From Clostridia bacterium (GTDB lineage: Bacteria > Bacillota > Clostridia > Oscillospirales > Acutalibacteraceae), in contig JAFWZS010000063.1 of assembly GCA_017522205.1 (NCBI GenBank), forward strand, positions 1-41,116: DNA of 41,116 nt. The letters are read 5' to 3'. Positions 6,500-13,677 of this stretch are shown piece after piece (positions within the stretch are counted from its first letter, which is position 1; each line of letters opens with the position of its first letter). The notes beneath the pieces are model-generated. The model did not search any database and had not been told where the DNA came from. It saw only the letters and a list, made by a program, of their open reading frames with translations. Position numbers and translations under genes: made by a program.

Positions 6500-7426
6500 T
6501 TAAAATAACTTTGTAGACATATATCTGTCTGCTGTGTCGGGCAGTATGACTACTATTTTTTTCTCTCTGTTCTCTTCTCTTAGAGCAATTTTCATTGCTG
6601 CTCTGACTGCCGCACCCGACGAAATTCCGCAAAGCACACCTTCTTTTTGTGCCATCAGCTTTCCCGTTTCAAAGGCTTCATCATCGGTTACGGTAATAAC
6701 TTCATCGTAAACCTCTGTGTCCAGCACCTCGGGCACAAAGCCTGCGCCGATTCCCTGAATTCCGTGCTTTCCGGCAATCCCCTTTGAAAGAACAGGTGAG
6801 CTTTCAGGTTCAACTGCAACAACCTTAAGGTGCGGAATTTTTTCTTTAAGGTACTTTCCCGTACCCGTAATCGTTCCGCCCGTACCAACTGCGGAAACGA
6901 AAAAGTCGATTTCACCGTCGGTATCAGCGTAAATTTCAGGGCCGGTAGTTTTAATATGAGCTTCGGCATTTGCCGGGTTTTCAAACTGTCCTGCAATAAA
7001 CGAACCGGGGAACTCTTCTGAAAGCTCTTTTGCCCTCTGTATAGCACCCGTCATACCCTTTGCACCGTCAGTAAGAACGACCTCTGCACCAAGAGCTTCC
7101 ATCATTTTTATTCTCTCAACAGACATGCTGTCGGGCATTACAATAATGCATCTGTAGCCTCTTGCCACTGAAACAAGGGCAAGACCGATTCCCGTATTGC
7201 CTGAAGTGGGTTCAATTATGACCGAGCCCTTTTTAAGAAGTCCCTTTGCTTCTGCGTCGTCAATCATATTTTTGGCAGCTCTGTCCTTGATTGAACCGCC
7301 CGGATTGAGAAATTCCAGCTTTGCAAAAATTTTTGCCTTAAGTGAGTAAATCTCTTCAAGGTGAGTCAGCTCAAGAAGCGGAGTAGAGCCTATGATTTCA
7401 TCTACGGATTTATAAATTGCAGCCAA
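6500..7426 (-). CDS. cysK: Cysteine synthase A (O-acetylserine sulfhydrylase)
   Basis: A 308-residue PLP-dependent beta-family enzyme that makes L-cysteine from O-acetylserine and sulfide. Visible features are the PLP lysine in NPGGSIKDR, the substrate loop EPTSGNTGIGLA, the phosphate-binding GTGGTITGTG loop, and CGISSGAAV near the C terminus. Length is typical of CysK. The start is TTG (7424-7426), 8 nt after AAGGAG; no better ATG exists. It is transcribed from an exact consensus promoter (7455-7483) with a short palindrome over the -35 box, and is followed by the Rrf2 regulator. The arrangement suggests autoregulation of a cysK-rrf2 operon. Confidence 0.96.
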   Translation of the reverse strand: MAAIYKSVDEIIGSTPLLELTHLEEIYSLKAKIFAKLEFLNPGGSIKDRAAKNMIDDAEAKGLLKKGSVIIEPTSGNTGIGLALVSVARGYRCIIVMPDSMSVERIKMMEALGAEVVLTDGAKGMTGAIQRAKELSEEFPGSFIAGQFENPANAEAHIKTTGPEIYADTDGEIDFFVSAVGTGGTITGTGKYLKEKIPHLKVVAVEPESSPVLSKGIAGKHGIQGIGAGFVPEVLDTEVYDEVITVTDDEAFETGKLMAQKEGVLCGISSGAAVRAAMKIALREENREKKIVVILPDTADRYMSTKLF

Positions 7427-7454
7427 AAAATCAGCTCCTTTATCAGTTGTCGAT

Positions 7455-7483
7455 ATTATATCGCACGTTTCCTATTATGTCAA
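7455..7483 (-). promoter_or_regulatory. Consensus promoter of cysK-rrf2
   Basis: TTGACA (7478-7483) and TATAAT (7455-7460) have exactly 17 bp between them. A promoter this strong normally needs a repressor. Confidence 0.85.
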
Positions 7484-7486
7484 TAG
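7472..7486. promoter_or_regulatory. Candidate Rrf2/CymR operator over the cysK -35 box
   Basis: The inverted repeat CTATT-ATGTC-AATAG covers the whole -35 hexamer. Its position fits repression, and the Rrf2 regulator encoded in the same operon is the obvious candidate to bind it. The binding itself is inference. Confidence 0.4.
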
Positions 7487-7533
7487 TTTAGTCGGTTATT
7501 ATAATTGATATTCATAACAGACTAATAGCACAG

Positions 7534-7565
7534 AAAAAGGCGACACTTCATGATTAAGTGTCGCC
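7534..7565 (-). terminator. Terminator of the hyd maturation operon
   Basis: A perfect 10-bp stem, GGCGACACTT / AAGTGTCGCC (7539-7565), has a run of five Ts on the minus strand at 7534-7538. It separates hydF from cysK. Confidence 0.92.
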
Positions 7566-7596
7566 CAACCGTTGTTTTACTACAATTCCTTTATTT

Positions 7597-8778
7597 TTAC
7601 CCGAATACCCGCAGACTTCGCTTCAGTATGCCGTTCATTTTTGCGATCGCCATACCGTAATTTACCATTGGTACGGCTTCACTCATTGCTTTTTCCTGAC
7701 GGCTTTTCATTTCTCTTTCGTTCAGCATACATCCTCCACAATGGACAACTAAGGCATACGCTGAAAGGTCTTCTGGAAATTCACCGCCGCTTGTAAACTC
7801 AAAGGTGATATCCTTGCCGGTATACTTTTTTATCCAACCAGGCATCTTAACCGTACCGATATCGTTACATTGGCGGTGATGTGTACAGCCTTCGGAAATC
7901 AGCACCTTGTCACCGTCAGAGAGCTTGTCAATAGCATCTGCACCGTCAACAAGGCTTTTCAGCTCACCCTTGTATCTTGCAAAGAGGATGGAAAAGGATG
8001 TGAGCGGTATATCTTCGGGTACAATATCCGACACCCTACCGAAAGCCTGAGAGTCGGTAATTACTATTCTCGGCTTTTCTTTAAGGCTATTCAGTGCCGA
8101 TTCAAGCTGATTCGTCTGCACTGTGAGAGCAATTCCGCCCTTGTCTAGAATATCTCTTATGGTCTGCTGCTGAGGGAGAATAAGTCTGCCTTTTGGTGCT
8201 GATTCGTCAATTGGAGTTACAAGCACAACCACATCGCCCTCATTTATAAGGTCAGATACAATATATCTCTTTTCGCCTTTCTCCTTGCTGAGAGCTGCAA
8301 CCGTATTTTTAAGTCTGTCAATGTTTTCTCCCGTAAGAGCACTGACATAAACGGCATTGTCTCTGCTTTCTTTTTTATCGCTCAGCAGATCGCTTTTATT
8401 GAATGCAATAACATAGGGGATTTTCTTTTCCGCAAAGATCGCAATAAGGCTTTCATCGTAATCGGAAACACCCTTTGTCGCATCGCACACAAGCACCGCA
8501 ACATCCGTTTTTGCAAGGATTTCCTTTGCCTTCTGCACTCTCATTTCACCGAGAGTGCCCTCGTCGTCAATACCCGGAGTGTCAATTATAACAACAGGTC
8601 CGAGAGGCAAAAGCTCCATAGCCTTTCTTACAGGGTCAGTAGTTGTGCCTTTTACATCAGACACAACGGAAAGCTTCTGACCGGTAAAAGCATTAACAAG
8701 ACTGGACTTTCCTGCATTTCTCATACCGAAAAAGCCGATGTGTATTCTTTCACCTGAACTTACTTCATTAAGTCCCAT
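7597..8778 (-). CDS. hydF: [FeFe]-hydrogenase maturation GTPase HydF
   Basis: A 393-residue scaffold protein on which the 2Fe subcluster is assembled before transfer to apo-hydrogenase HydA. The N-terminal GTPase domain shows a P-loop GMRNAGKSS, DVKGTTTDPV, DTPGID and FNKSDL; a middle dimerisation domain follows; the C-terminal cluster-binding domain has CTHH and HCGGC, the family's CxH ... HCxxC ligand set. The ATG at 8776-8778 (MGLNEV) is preferred because AAGGTG lies just upstream. The frame is open further upstream but that part overlaps hydG. It is the last gene of the operon, 10 nt after hydG. Confidence 0.96.
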   Translation of the reverse strand: MGLNEVSSGERIHIGFFGMRNAGKSSLVNAFTGQKLSVVSDVKGTTTDPVRKAMELLPLGPVVIIDTPGIDDEGTLGEMRVQKAKEILAKTDVAVLVCDATKGVSDYDESLIAIFAEKKIPYVIAFNKSDLLSDKKESRDNAVYVSALTGENIDRLKNTVAALSKEKGEKRYIVSDLINEGDVVVLVTPIDESAPKGRLILPQQQTIRDILDKGGIALTVQTNQLESALNSLKEKPRIVITDSQAFGRVSDIVPEDIPLTSFSILFARYKGELKSLVDGADAIDKLSDGDKVLISEGCTHHRQCNDIGTVKMPGWIKKYTGKDITFEFTSGGEFPEDLSAYALVVHCGGCMLNEREMKSRQEKAMSEAVPMVNYGMAIAKMNGILKRSLRVFG

Positions 8779-8788
8779 TTTCATCACC

Positions 8789-10231
8789 TTAAAATCTGAA
8801 ATCTCTTCTGTTTGAGTTTTTGATATCCTCAATGTTCTGTCTTGCAATTCCTCTTACCTTTTCGTTGGGAATTCTTTGGAGCTCTTCTTCAATCATTTTA
8901 AAGCCTGCTTCCTTAGTGCCCTCTGAAGCGTAGTCAACAAGGTATTCTGTAAGAGTCATAAGTGCGTTGGGATGGCAGCAGTTGAGAATCTGACCGTTTT
9001 TGCAAAGCGCCATAAATCTGTCCCCTGTTCTGCCCTCACGGTAGCAAGCTGTACAGAATGAGGGAATATGTCCGTTATCCATAAGCCAGTGTACAACCTC
9101 GTCAAGGGTGCGCTGGTCTGAAACATCAAACTGCTCTGTATCGTGAGGTCTTTCTTCCTCGGTATAACCGCCCACAGATGTTCTTGAACCGCCGCTTACC
9201 TGAGAAACGCCCATTTTAAGGAGCTTGCTTCTTACGTCCTGAGTTTCTCTTGTGGAGATAATAATTCCTGTGTACGGCACTGCAAGACGGATACAAGCAG
9301 TAATTTTAGCAAACATCTCATCTGAAATTGAGTTGTCAAAAGCTGAGGGATCAATGTCGTCTGCCTTTTTGATTCTGGGCACACTTATTGTGTGAGGACC
9401 TACGCCGTGAACTGCTTCAAGGTGCTCTGCGTGCATAATAAGACCTGCAAATTCGTACTTATAAAGCTCGAGGCCGAAGAGTACACCAAGACCGACATCA
9501 TCAATTCCACCCTCCATAGCTCTGTCCATAGCCTCTGTATGGTAAGCATAGTCGTGCTTGGGGCCTGTGGGATGAAGCTTAAGGTAGCTTTCCTTGTGAT
9601 AGGTTTCCTGGAAGAGAATGTATGTTCCGATGCCTGCATCCTTAAGCTTACGGTAATTTTCAACTGTTGTAGCAGCGATGTTTACGTTAACACGTCTGAT
9701 GTCGCCGTTTTTGTGGTGCACGCTGTAAATGGTGTCAATGCACTCAAGGATATACTCAATGGGGTTATTTACCGGGTCCTCGCCTGCTTCAATTGCAAGG
9801 CGCTTGTGTCCCATATCCTGAAGTGCAATAACCTCTGCCCTTACCTCTTCCTGAGTAAGCTTTTTTCTTGCAATATGCTTGTTTTTAAGATGATACGGGC
9901 AGTAAACGCAGCCGTTTACGCAGTAGTTTGAAAGATAAAGGGGAGCAAAAATTACGATTCGGTTGCCGTAAAAGGCAAGCTTGATTTCCTCTGCGATCTC
10001 ATAGATTTTCTCGATTTTTTCAGGAATCTCACAAGCAAGAAGTACAGAAGCCTCACGGTGGGTAAGACCTGCACAGACGCAGCCCTTTTCAGTCTTCTTG
10101 GGTCGTGCCTTTTCCAGAATTTCGTCAATAAGCTCAACATTGTTCTTGTTTGCCTCTGCATATTCCAGAGTTGCTCTGATTTCTTCGTCGCTGATAAATT
10201 CTTCAGCCTTCAATGATTTTGGGTTGTACAT
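8789..10231 (-). CDS. hydG: [FeFe]-hydrogenase maturase HydG (tyrosine lyase, radical SAM)
   Basis: A 480-residue radical SAM enzyme that cleaves tyrosine to p-cresol and dehydroglycine, giving the CO and CN ligands of the H-cluster on an iron-cysteine synthon. Seen: CVNGCVYC (CX3CX2C) for the SAM cluster and a C-terminal CTAC ... CNCCHPNAL-type cysteine set, which holds the second, HydG-specific cluster and separates it from thiamine enzyme ThiH. Length fits HydG (about 470). ATG 10231 has AAGGTG upstream. A 60-nt gap to hydE contains a dispersed hairpin repeat. Confidence 0.97.
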   Translation of the reverse strand: MYNPKSLKAEEFISDEEIRATLEYAEANKNNVELIDEILEKARPKKTEKGCVCAGLTHREASVLLACEIPEKIEKIYEIAEEIKLAFYGNRIVIFAPLYLSNYCVNGCVYCPYHLKNKHIARKKLTQEEVRAEVIALQDMGHKRLAIEAGEDPVNNPIEYILECIDTIYSVHHKNGDIRRVNVNIAATTVENYRKLKDAGIGTYILFQETYHKESYLKLHPTGPKHDYAYHTEAMDRAMEGGIDDVGLGVLFGLELYKYEFAGLIMHAEHLEAVHGVGPHTISVPRIKKADDIDPSAFDNSISDEMFAKITACIRLAVPYTGIIISTRETQDVRSKLLKMGVSQVSGGSRTSVGGYTEEERPHDTEQFDVSDQRTLDEVVHWLMDNGHIPSFCTACYREGRTGDRFMALCKNGQILNCCHPNALMTLTEYLVDYASEGTKEAGFKMIEEELQRIPNEKVRGIARQNIEDIKNSNRRDFRF

Positions 10232-10255
10232 ATTTATTCACCTTTCTTTTTATTC

Positions 10256-10285
10256 GGTTCGGACGACCGATGGTCGCCCCTACGT
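10256..10285 (-). repeat. Dispersed GTAGGGG-type hairpin repeat within the hyd operon
   Basis: On the minus strand the core reads CGTAGGGGCG-ACC-ATC-GGTCGTCCG and folds into an 8-bp stem with a 3-nt loop. It matches the copy at 37512-37536 at 22 of 25 positions. Two of the three differences form a compensatory A-T to C-G change in the stem. It lies between hydE and hydG, so it would be part of the operon mRNA. Confidence 0.7.
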
Positions 10286-10291
10286 TTTATT

Positions 10292-11332
10292 TCACACTTT
10301 GATGAAGTCGCCACGCTCTGTCACAACTTCAAACCCGATAGCTCTGATTTTTTCTTTAAGCTTCATAAGGTTTTCCGCTGCTTCTTCATCGGTACTGATT
10401 TTGCCCTCATAGAGCATATATTTTTTTCTCACGGACAAGGGTGAAAGGTTAGGCATTACAACATTACCGCCTGAGAGAATGCCTTTCTCTCTGCCTTCTT
10501 TATCAATTGTACCGAGAGCCGTTGTTGACGGAAGGAGTATATTCGGTTTAATAAGCCTTACTATGGAAAGCAGATAACAGGTAAGCTCGCATGTGCCTGC
10601 TTTTTCGTCCCTAAAAATTGTTTCGTTATGAGGAATAAACGGACCGATTCCGCACATTTCAGGAGAAAACTCTTCAACAAATTTCAGATCCTTTGCGAGA
10701 TGTGCCGTTGTCTGATAAGGTGAGCCCACCATAAAGCCACATCCAGTCTGAAAACCGATTGTTTTAAGGCTCTTAAGGCACTCCATTCGCTTTTCCCACG
10801 AAAGCTCTTTGGGGTGAAGCTTTCCGTAATGCTCTTTATCGGCTGTTTCGTGCCTTAAAAGGTAACGGTCTGCCCCTGCTTCAAAAAGCTTTCTGTAACT
10901 CTCCTCACTTCTTTCTCCGAGAGAAAGAGTCACAGCGCAGTCAGGATATTTTTCTTTGATTTTTCTGACAATACCGCACATAACTTCATCGCTGAAAAAT
11001 CCGTCCTCACCGCCCTGCATGACAAAGGTGCGAAAGCCTAAGCCGTAGCCTTCTTTGCAGCATTCGAGGATATCATCTTCAGAAAGCCTGTACCTCTGGC
11101 AGTTCCGGTTGCCTTTTCTGATTCCACAGTAAAGACAGTCGTTTTTACAGATGTTGCTGATTTCAATAAGGCCTCTTATGAAAACCTTGTTGCCGTAAAA
11201 GCTGCGTCTGACTTTGTCGGCTTTTTCTCTTAAAAGGCTTCTGCTTTCTTCGTCACGGTTATCTATAAGATATTCATATTCCTCCAAAGAGAGAGAATGC
11301 TCTTTTTCCAGCTTTTCAATAAGTGTTTTCAT
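10292..11332 (-). CDS. hydE: [FeFe]-hydrogenase maturase HydE (radical SAM)
   Basis: A radical SAM enzyme of about 346 residues that processes the HydG product on the way to the azadithiolate-bridged 2Fe subcluster. Features: CKNDCLYC (CX3CX2C) cluster motif, VMQGGEDG, VTLSLGE, DRYLLRHETAD, and IGPFIPHNET, all as in Thermotoga HydE, with the same overall length. Two starts are possible: ATG at 11330-11332, which has GGTGA about 8 nt upstream and is chosen here, and GTG at 11342-11344, which would overlap the preceding regulator gene by 8 bp but has no clear ribosome binding site. It lies in the order regulator-hydE-hydG-hydF. Confidence 0.95.
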   Translation of the reverse strand: MKTLIEKLEKEHSLSLEEYEYLIDNRDEESRSLLREKADKVRRSFYGNKVFIRGLIEISNICKNDCLYCGIRKGNRNCQRYRLSEDDILECCKEGYGLGFRTFVMQGGEDGFFSDEVMCGIVRKIKEKYPDCAVTLSLGERSEESYRKLFEAGADRYLLRHETADKEHYGKLHPKELSWEKRMECLKSLKTIGFQTGCGFMVGSPYQTTAHLAKDLKFVEEFSPEMCGIGPFIPHNETIFRDEKAGTCELTCYLLSIVRLIKPNILLPSTTALGTIDKEGREKGILSGGNVVMPNLSPLSVRKKYMLYEGKISTDEEAAENLMKLKEKIRAIGFEVVTERGDFIKV

Positions 11333-11336
11333 TTTT

Positions 11337-11594
11337 TCAGTCACCGCTCATCACCGCCGAATATGCCGTTTTTACGCTGACACCGCTGAGTTTCCCTATT
11401 TTTCCCGACAAGGCTGCGATAGTGTCCTGCGGAGCGTCAATTGCAACGCTTATAATATTTATGCCTCTTTGTCTGTAGGGAATACCCATTCTGCCGATAA
11501 TGTAATCACCGTAGTTGTGAAGCACCGAATTAAGCTCTGCAGTCATTTCACTGTTTTCAACAATGATGCTCATTACTGCTACTCTTGTATTCAT
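11337..11594 (-). CDS. TM1266-type iron-only hydrogenase system regulator
   Basis: An 85-residue protein of the small ACT-fold family (TM1266) that accompanies [FeFe]-hydrogenase maturation genes and is annotated as a putative hydrogenase system regulator. Features are RVAVMSIIVENSE, YIIGRMGIPYRQRGINIISVAID and the C-terminal GKLSGVSVKTAYS. ATG 11592-11594 follows AGAGGTGA at the usual spacing. A frame reaching back to 11618 lacks a suitable site. It is the first gene of the operon, directly behind the candidate attenuator. Effector and target are unknown in the family; there is no DNA-binding motif that I can see. Confidence 0.88.
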   Translation of the reverse strand: MNTRVAVMSIIVENSEMTAELNSVLHNYGDYIIGRMGIPYRQRGINIISVAIDAPQDTIAALSGKIGKLSGVSVKTAYSAVMSGD

Positions 11595-11617
11595 TAAATC
11601 ACCTCTTTGTTCTTGCA

Positions 11618-11733
11618 ATAAACAAAAATTGCCGTGCCCGTAAAAGGGTGCGGCAATTGGATATAGTTATAGTAATTCCGTAAAAATAAAGCCGTCACCT
11701 TTCACTCAGAAAATATCTTTATGTCAGGATACA
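11618..11733 (-). promoter_or_regulatory. Leader of the hyd operon: mutually exclusive terminator and antiterminator
   Basis: On the minus strand an intrinsic terminator (AATTGCCG / CGGCAATT, inner CCC/GGG, 11627-11658, then TTTGTTT) lies 30 nt before the first start codon. An upstream segment GGTGACGGC (11691-11699) can pair with GCCGCACC (11647-11654), which is the 5' arm of that terminator. This is the architecture of transcription attenuation by a riboswitch, RNA-binding protein or leader peptide. About 30 nt precede the antiterminator arm. No known class was recognised. Confidence 0.6.
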
Positions 11734-11738
11734 TTTTA

Positions 11739-11767
11739 ATTATATACTAAGTTTGTAGGAAAATCAA
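11739..11767 (-). promoter_or_regulatory. Promoter of the hyd maturation operon
   Basis: TTGATT (11762-11767) and TATAAT (11739-11744) are separated by 17 bp, giving a leader of about 138 nt before the first start codon. Confidence 0.75.
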
Positions 11768-11776
11768 GTAGTGGCA

Positions 11777-11811
11777 CAAAAAAATCAGAGGTCTGCTATT
11801 ACACAGACCTC
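11777..11811 (-). terminator. Terminator of the GH36 gene
   Basis: GAGGTCTG / CAGACCTC form an 8-bp stem (11788-11811), followed on the minus strand by TGATTTTTTT. It lies ten bases after the GH36 stop codon. Confidence 0.9.
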
Positions 11812-11820
11812 CTGAACACG

Positions 11821-13545
11821 TTATATAGCCGGATGTACCTTACCTCTGCCTGCCTTGGTTGTGGGGTTCTTGAAATACTTCTTCCAGCTTTCATCGAAGT
11901 AGATGCAACCCTTTTCAAGGTTGAAGGTAATTGCTTTTCTCTTGCCGTCCTTCATTGAAACAACCTTGATTACATCCTTGTGGATATATTCAGCAGAGAT
12001 GATTTTTTCATCTGTCTTTGTGAAGAACTTCTTAAGGAGCTTGCCTGCCTTCTTGTCGTAGTCAGCAGCATTATCTGAAATGAAGAGAACGTTACCGCAA
12101 AGGTTGTTGATTCTGCCGAGAAGATACTTCTGCTCATCGCTGAATCTGAGGTTATCTTTTCTGAGGAAGAATACGTCGGGGTCATTCATCCAGGCTCTGC
12201 CGTTAAGGTGACGGCGGAAAATGGAGTTATTAATTGCGCTTCTTGCGCTGAGCATTTCGTTACTTACCTGCATACGGCTGTAGAACTGGCCCTTGTATAT
12301 AAGGTCAACGTCGCAGCTGATTCTGCAAGCGTCGCATACGCCGAGAGCAGGACCGATGGGTACACCGCAGCCGAGGAAGAGCTTGTCGCCAACACATTCA
12401 CGAAGGAATGCCATAGCATCGCACATAATTTCACCGCGGCTCTTACCGTGTCTGGGCTTAATACACTGGCTGTAAAGGAAGTCCAGCTTAACCATATCAT
12501 AGCCCCACTCGTTGAGTACAACATCGAATACCTTTTTGAGGTACGCTCTTACTTCTTCGTTATAAATGTCGAAGGTGTAAGCGCCGCCCCACGCAAGACA
12601 GCCCACCATAGGCTTGCCGTCTGTATCCTTAATGAGCCAGTCGGGATGCTCTTTAGCCATTCTTGAAATCTTCTGACAGTTGAAGGGAGCAAGCCAGATA
12701 CCTGCCTTGTAGCCCTTTTCGTGAACTCTGTCAGCAATATGCTTCATACCCTTGGGGAACTTTGCAGGGTTGGGATCAAGCCAGTCACCGATAAAGGTTT
12801 CGTAGCCGTCGTCAATCTGGAAAATATTAACCTGATCCTTATAGGGATCAAGAGCATCAAGGTCACGGAGAATGATTTCCTCGTTGATGTCCTGGAAGTA
12901 GTTGTACCATGAGGTATAACCGCTCATCATACCGTGTCTTGTTTCGGGCATTTTCCACATTCCGAAGTAGTTATCGAACATCTCGTCATAAGTGCCTTCA
13001 AAGTAAACAATATCAAAAATCTGAAGCTCGCTGTCTACAACCTTGCCAAGAAGGTCCTTGCAGAAGTAGAAACGGTTTTCTGCCATCTTAACCTTGAAAT
13101 AGGTGTAGCCTGTTTTTTCGCTGAGTGAACCCCAGAGCTTTACTTTTTCGCCGTTACGAAGGTATGTGTAACAATGGCTGTGGAATTCGCCCTTCTTGCC
13201 TGAGTATTTGATCATCCACTCGTCACTTGTTTTTCTTGCGATGTTCTTTGTCATTTCAGAAATGTTTGCAAGCTTGATTACGCTGGGCATAACCTCATCT
13301 TCTGTCCATTCCTTTGACTTTGTCCATGACTGATAGCCGTTTCCGAAGAACTTGTCACCGTCTCTGAATGCATAAGGGAATTCAACATAAAAATCTACCA
13401 TTTCAAAGGGCTGCTTCGGAGTAAGTGTAACTGTGTATCTGTTGTCTTTTTCAATAATATCCAAACGGTAAAGGTTGTTTTCTTTTTCGTTTGAAGTTAC
13501 AACTTCGCTGCCGAGCTTATACTTAATTGTATATTTCTTTTCCAT
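11821..13545 (-). CDS. GH36 alpha-galactosidase (melibiase family), cytoplasmic
   Basis: A 574-residue glycoside hydrolase of family GH36 (clan GH-D), which releases alpha-linked galactose from raffinose-type oligosaccharides or galactomannan fragments. There is an N-terminal beta-sandwich (about 1-190), then the catalytic barrel with GYTSWYNYF, FQIDDGYE, GIWLAPF, the nucleophile in MVKLDFLY (D355) and the acid/base in RISCDVD (D412), then a small C-terminal beta domain. There is no signal peptide, so substrate must be imported, in line with the GPH symporter encoded upstream. It is shorter than classical 730-residue AgaA enzymes, fitting a compact GH36 subgroup. It has its own promoter (13577-13605) besides possible read-through from the LRR gene. 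Substrate is inferred. Confidence 0.88.
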   Translation of the reverse strand: MEKKYTIKYKLGSEVVTSNEKENNLYRLDIIEKDNRYTVTLTPKQPFEMVDFYVEFPYAFRDGDKFFGNGYQSWTKSKEWTEDEVMPSVIKLANISEMTKNIARKTSDEWMIKYSGKKGEFHSHCYTYLRNGEKVKLWGSLSEKTGYTYFKVKMAENRFYFCKDLLGKVVDSELQIFDIVYFEGTYDEMFDNYFGMWKMPETRHGMMSGYTSWYNYFQDINEEIILRDLDALDPYKDQVNIFQIDDGYETFIGDWLDPNPAKFPKGMKHIADRVHEKGYKAGIWLAPFNCQKISRMAKEHPDWLIKDTDGKPMVGCLAWGGAYTFDIYNEEVRAYLKKVFDVVLNEWGYDMVKLDFLYSQCIKPRHGKSRGEIMCDAMAFLRECVGDKLFLGCGVPIGPALGVCDACRISCDVDLIYKGQFYSRMQVSNEMLSARSAINNSIFRRHLNGRAWMNDPDVFFLRKDNLRFSDEQKYLLGRINNLCGNVLFISDNAADYDKKAGKLLKKFFTKTDEKIISAEYIHKDVIKVVSMKDGKRKAITFNLEKGCIYFDESWKKYFKNPTTKAGRGKVHPAI

Positions 13546-13576
13546 TTTATAGCTCCTTACATTTTTATTCTGTTAT

Positions 13577-13605
13577 ATATTAGCAGATTTCTTTTTTTTA
13601 ATCAA
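13577..13605 (-). promoter_or_regulatory. Promoter of the GH36 gene
   Basis: TTGATT (13600-13605) and TAATAT (13577-13582) are separated by 17 bp, about 30 nt before the GH36 ATG. Confidence 0.6.
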
Positions 13606-13623
13606 TACATTTTACAATTCATT

Positions 13624-13657
13624 TAAAAACTTAACCTCTCACCCGAAAGTGAGAGGT
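13624..13657 (-). terminator. Terminator between the LRR gene and the GH36 gene
   Basis: ACCTCTCAC / GTGAGAGGT form a 9-bp stem (13634-13657), followed on the minus strand by TTAAGTTTTT. The U-run is interrupted, so some read-through into the GH36 gene is likely. Confidence 0.7.
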
Positions 13658-13677
13658 CATAGAACTTTTATTTGATT

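Noticed and set aside
9392..9931. 179-residue frame opposite hydG
   Set aside because: Antisense to the HydG catalytic core, with no homology pattern or start signal.
11595..11733. hyd leader as a known riboswitch class or a leader-peptide attenuator
   Set aside because: No class core was recognised and no short ORF with a ribosome binding site and repeated codons was found before the antiterminator arm; it is kept only as an unassigned attenuator.
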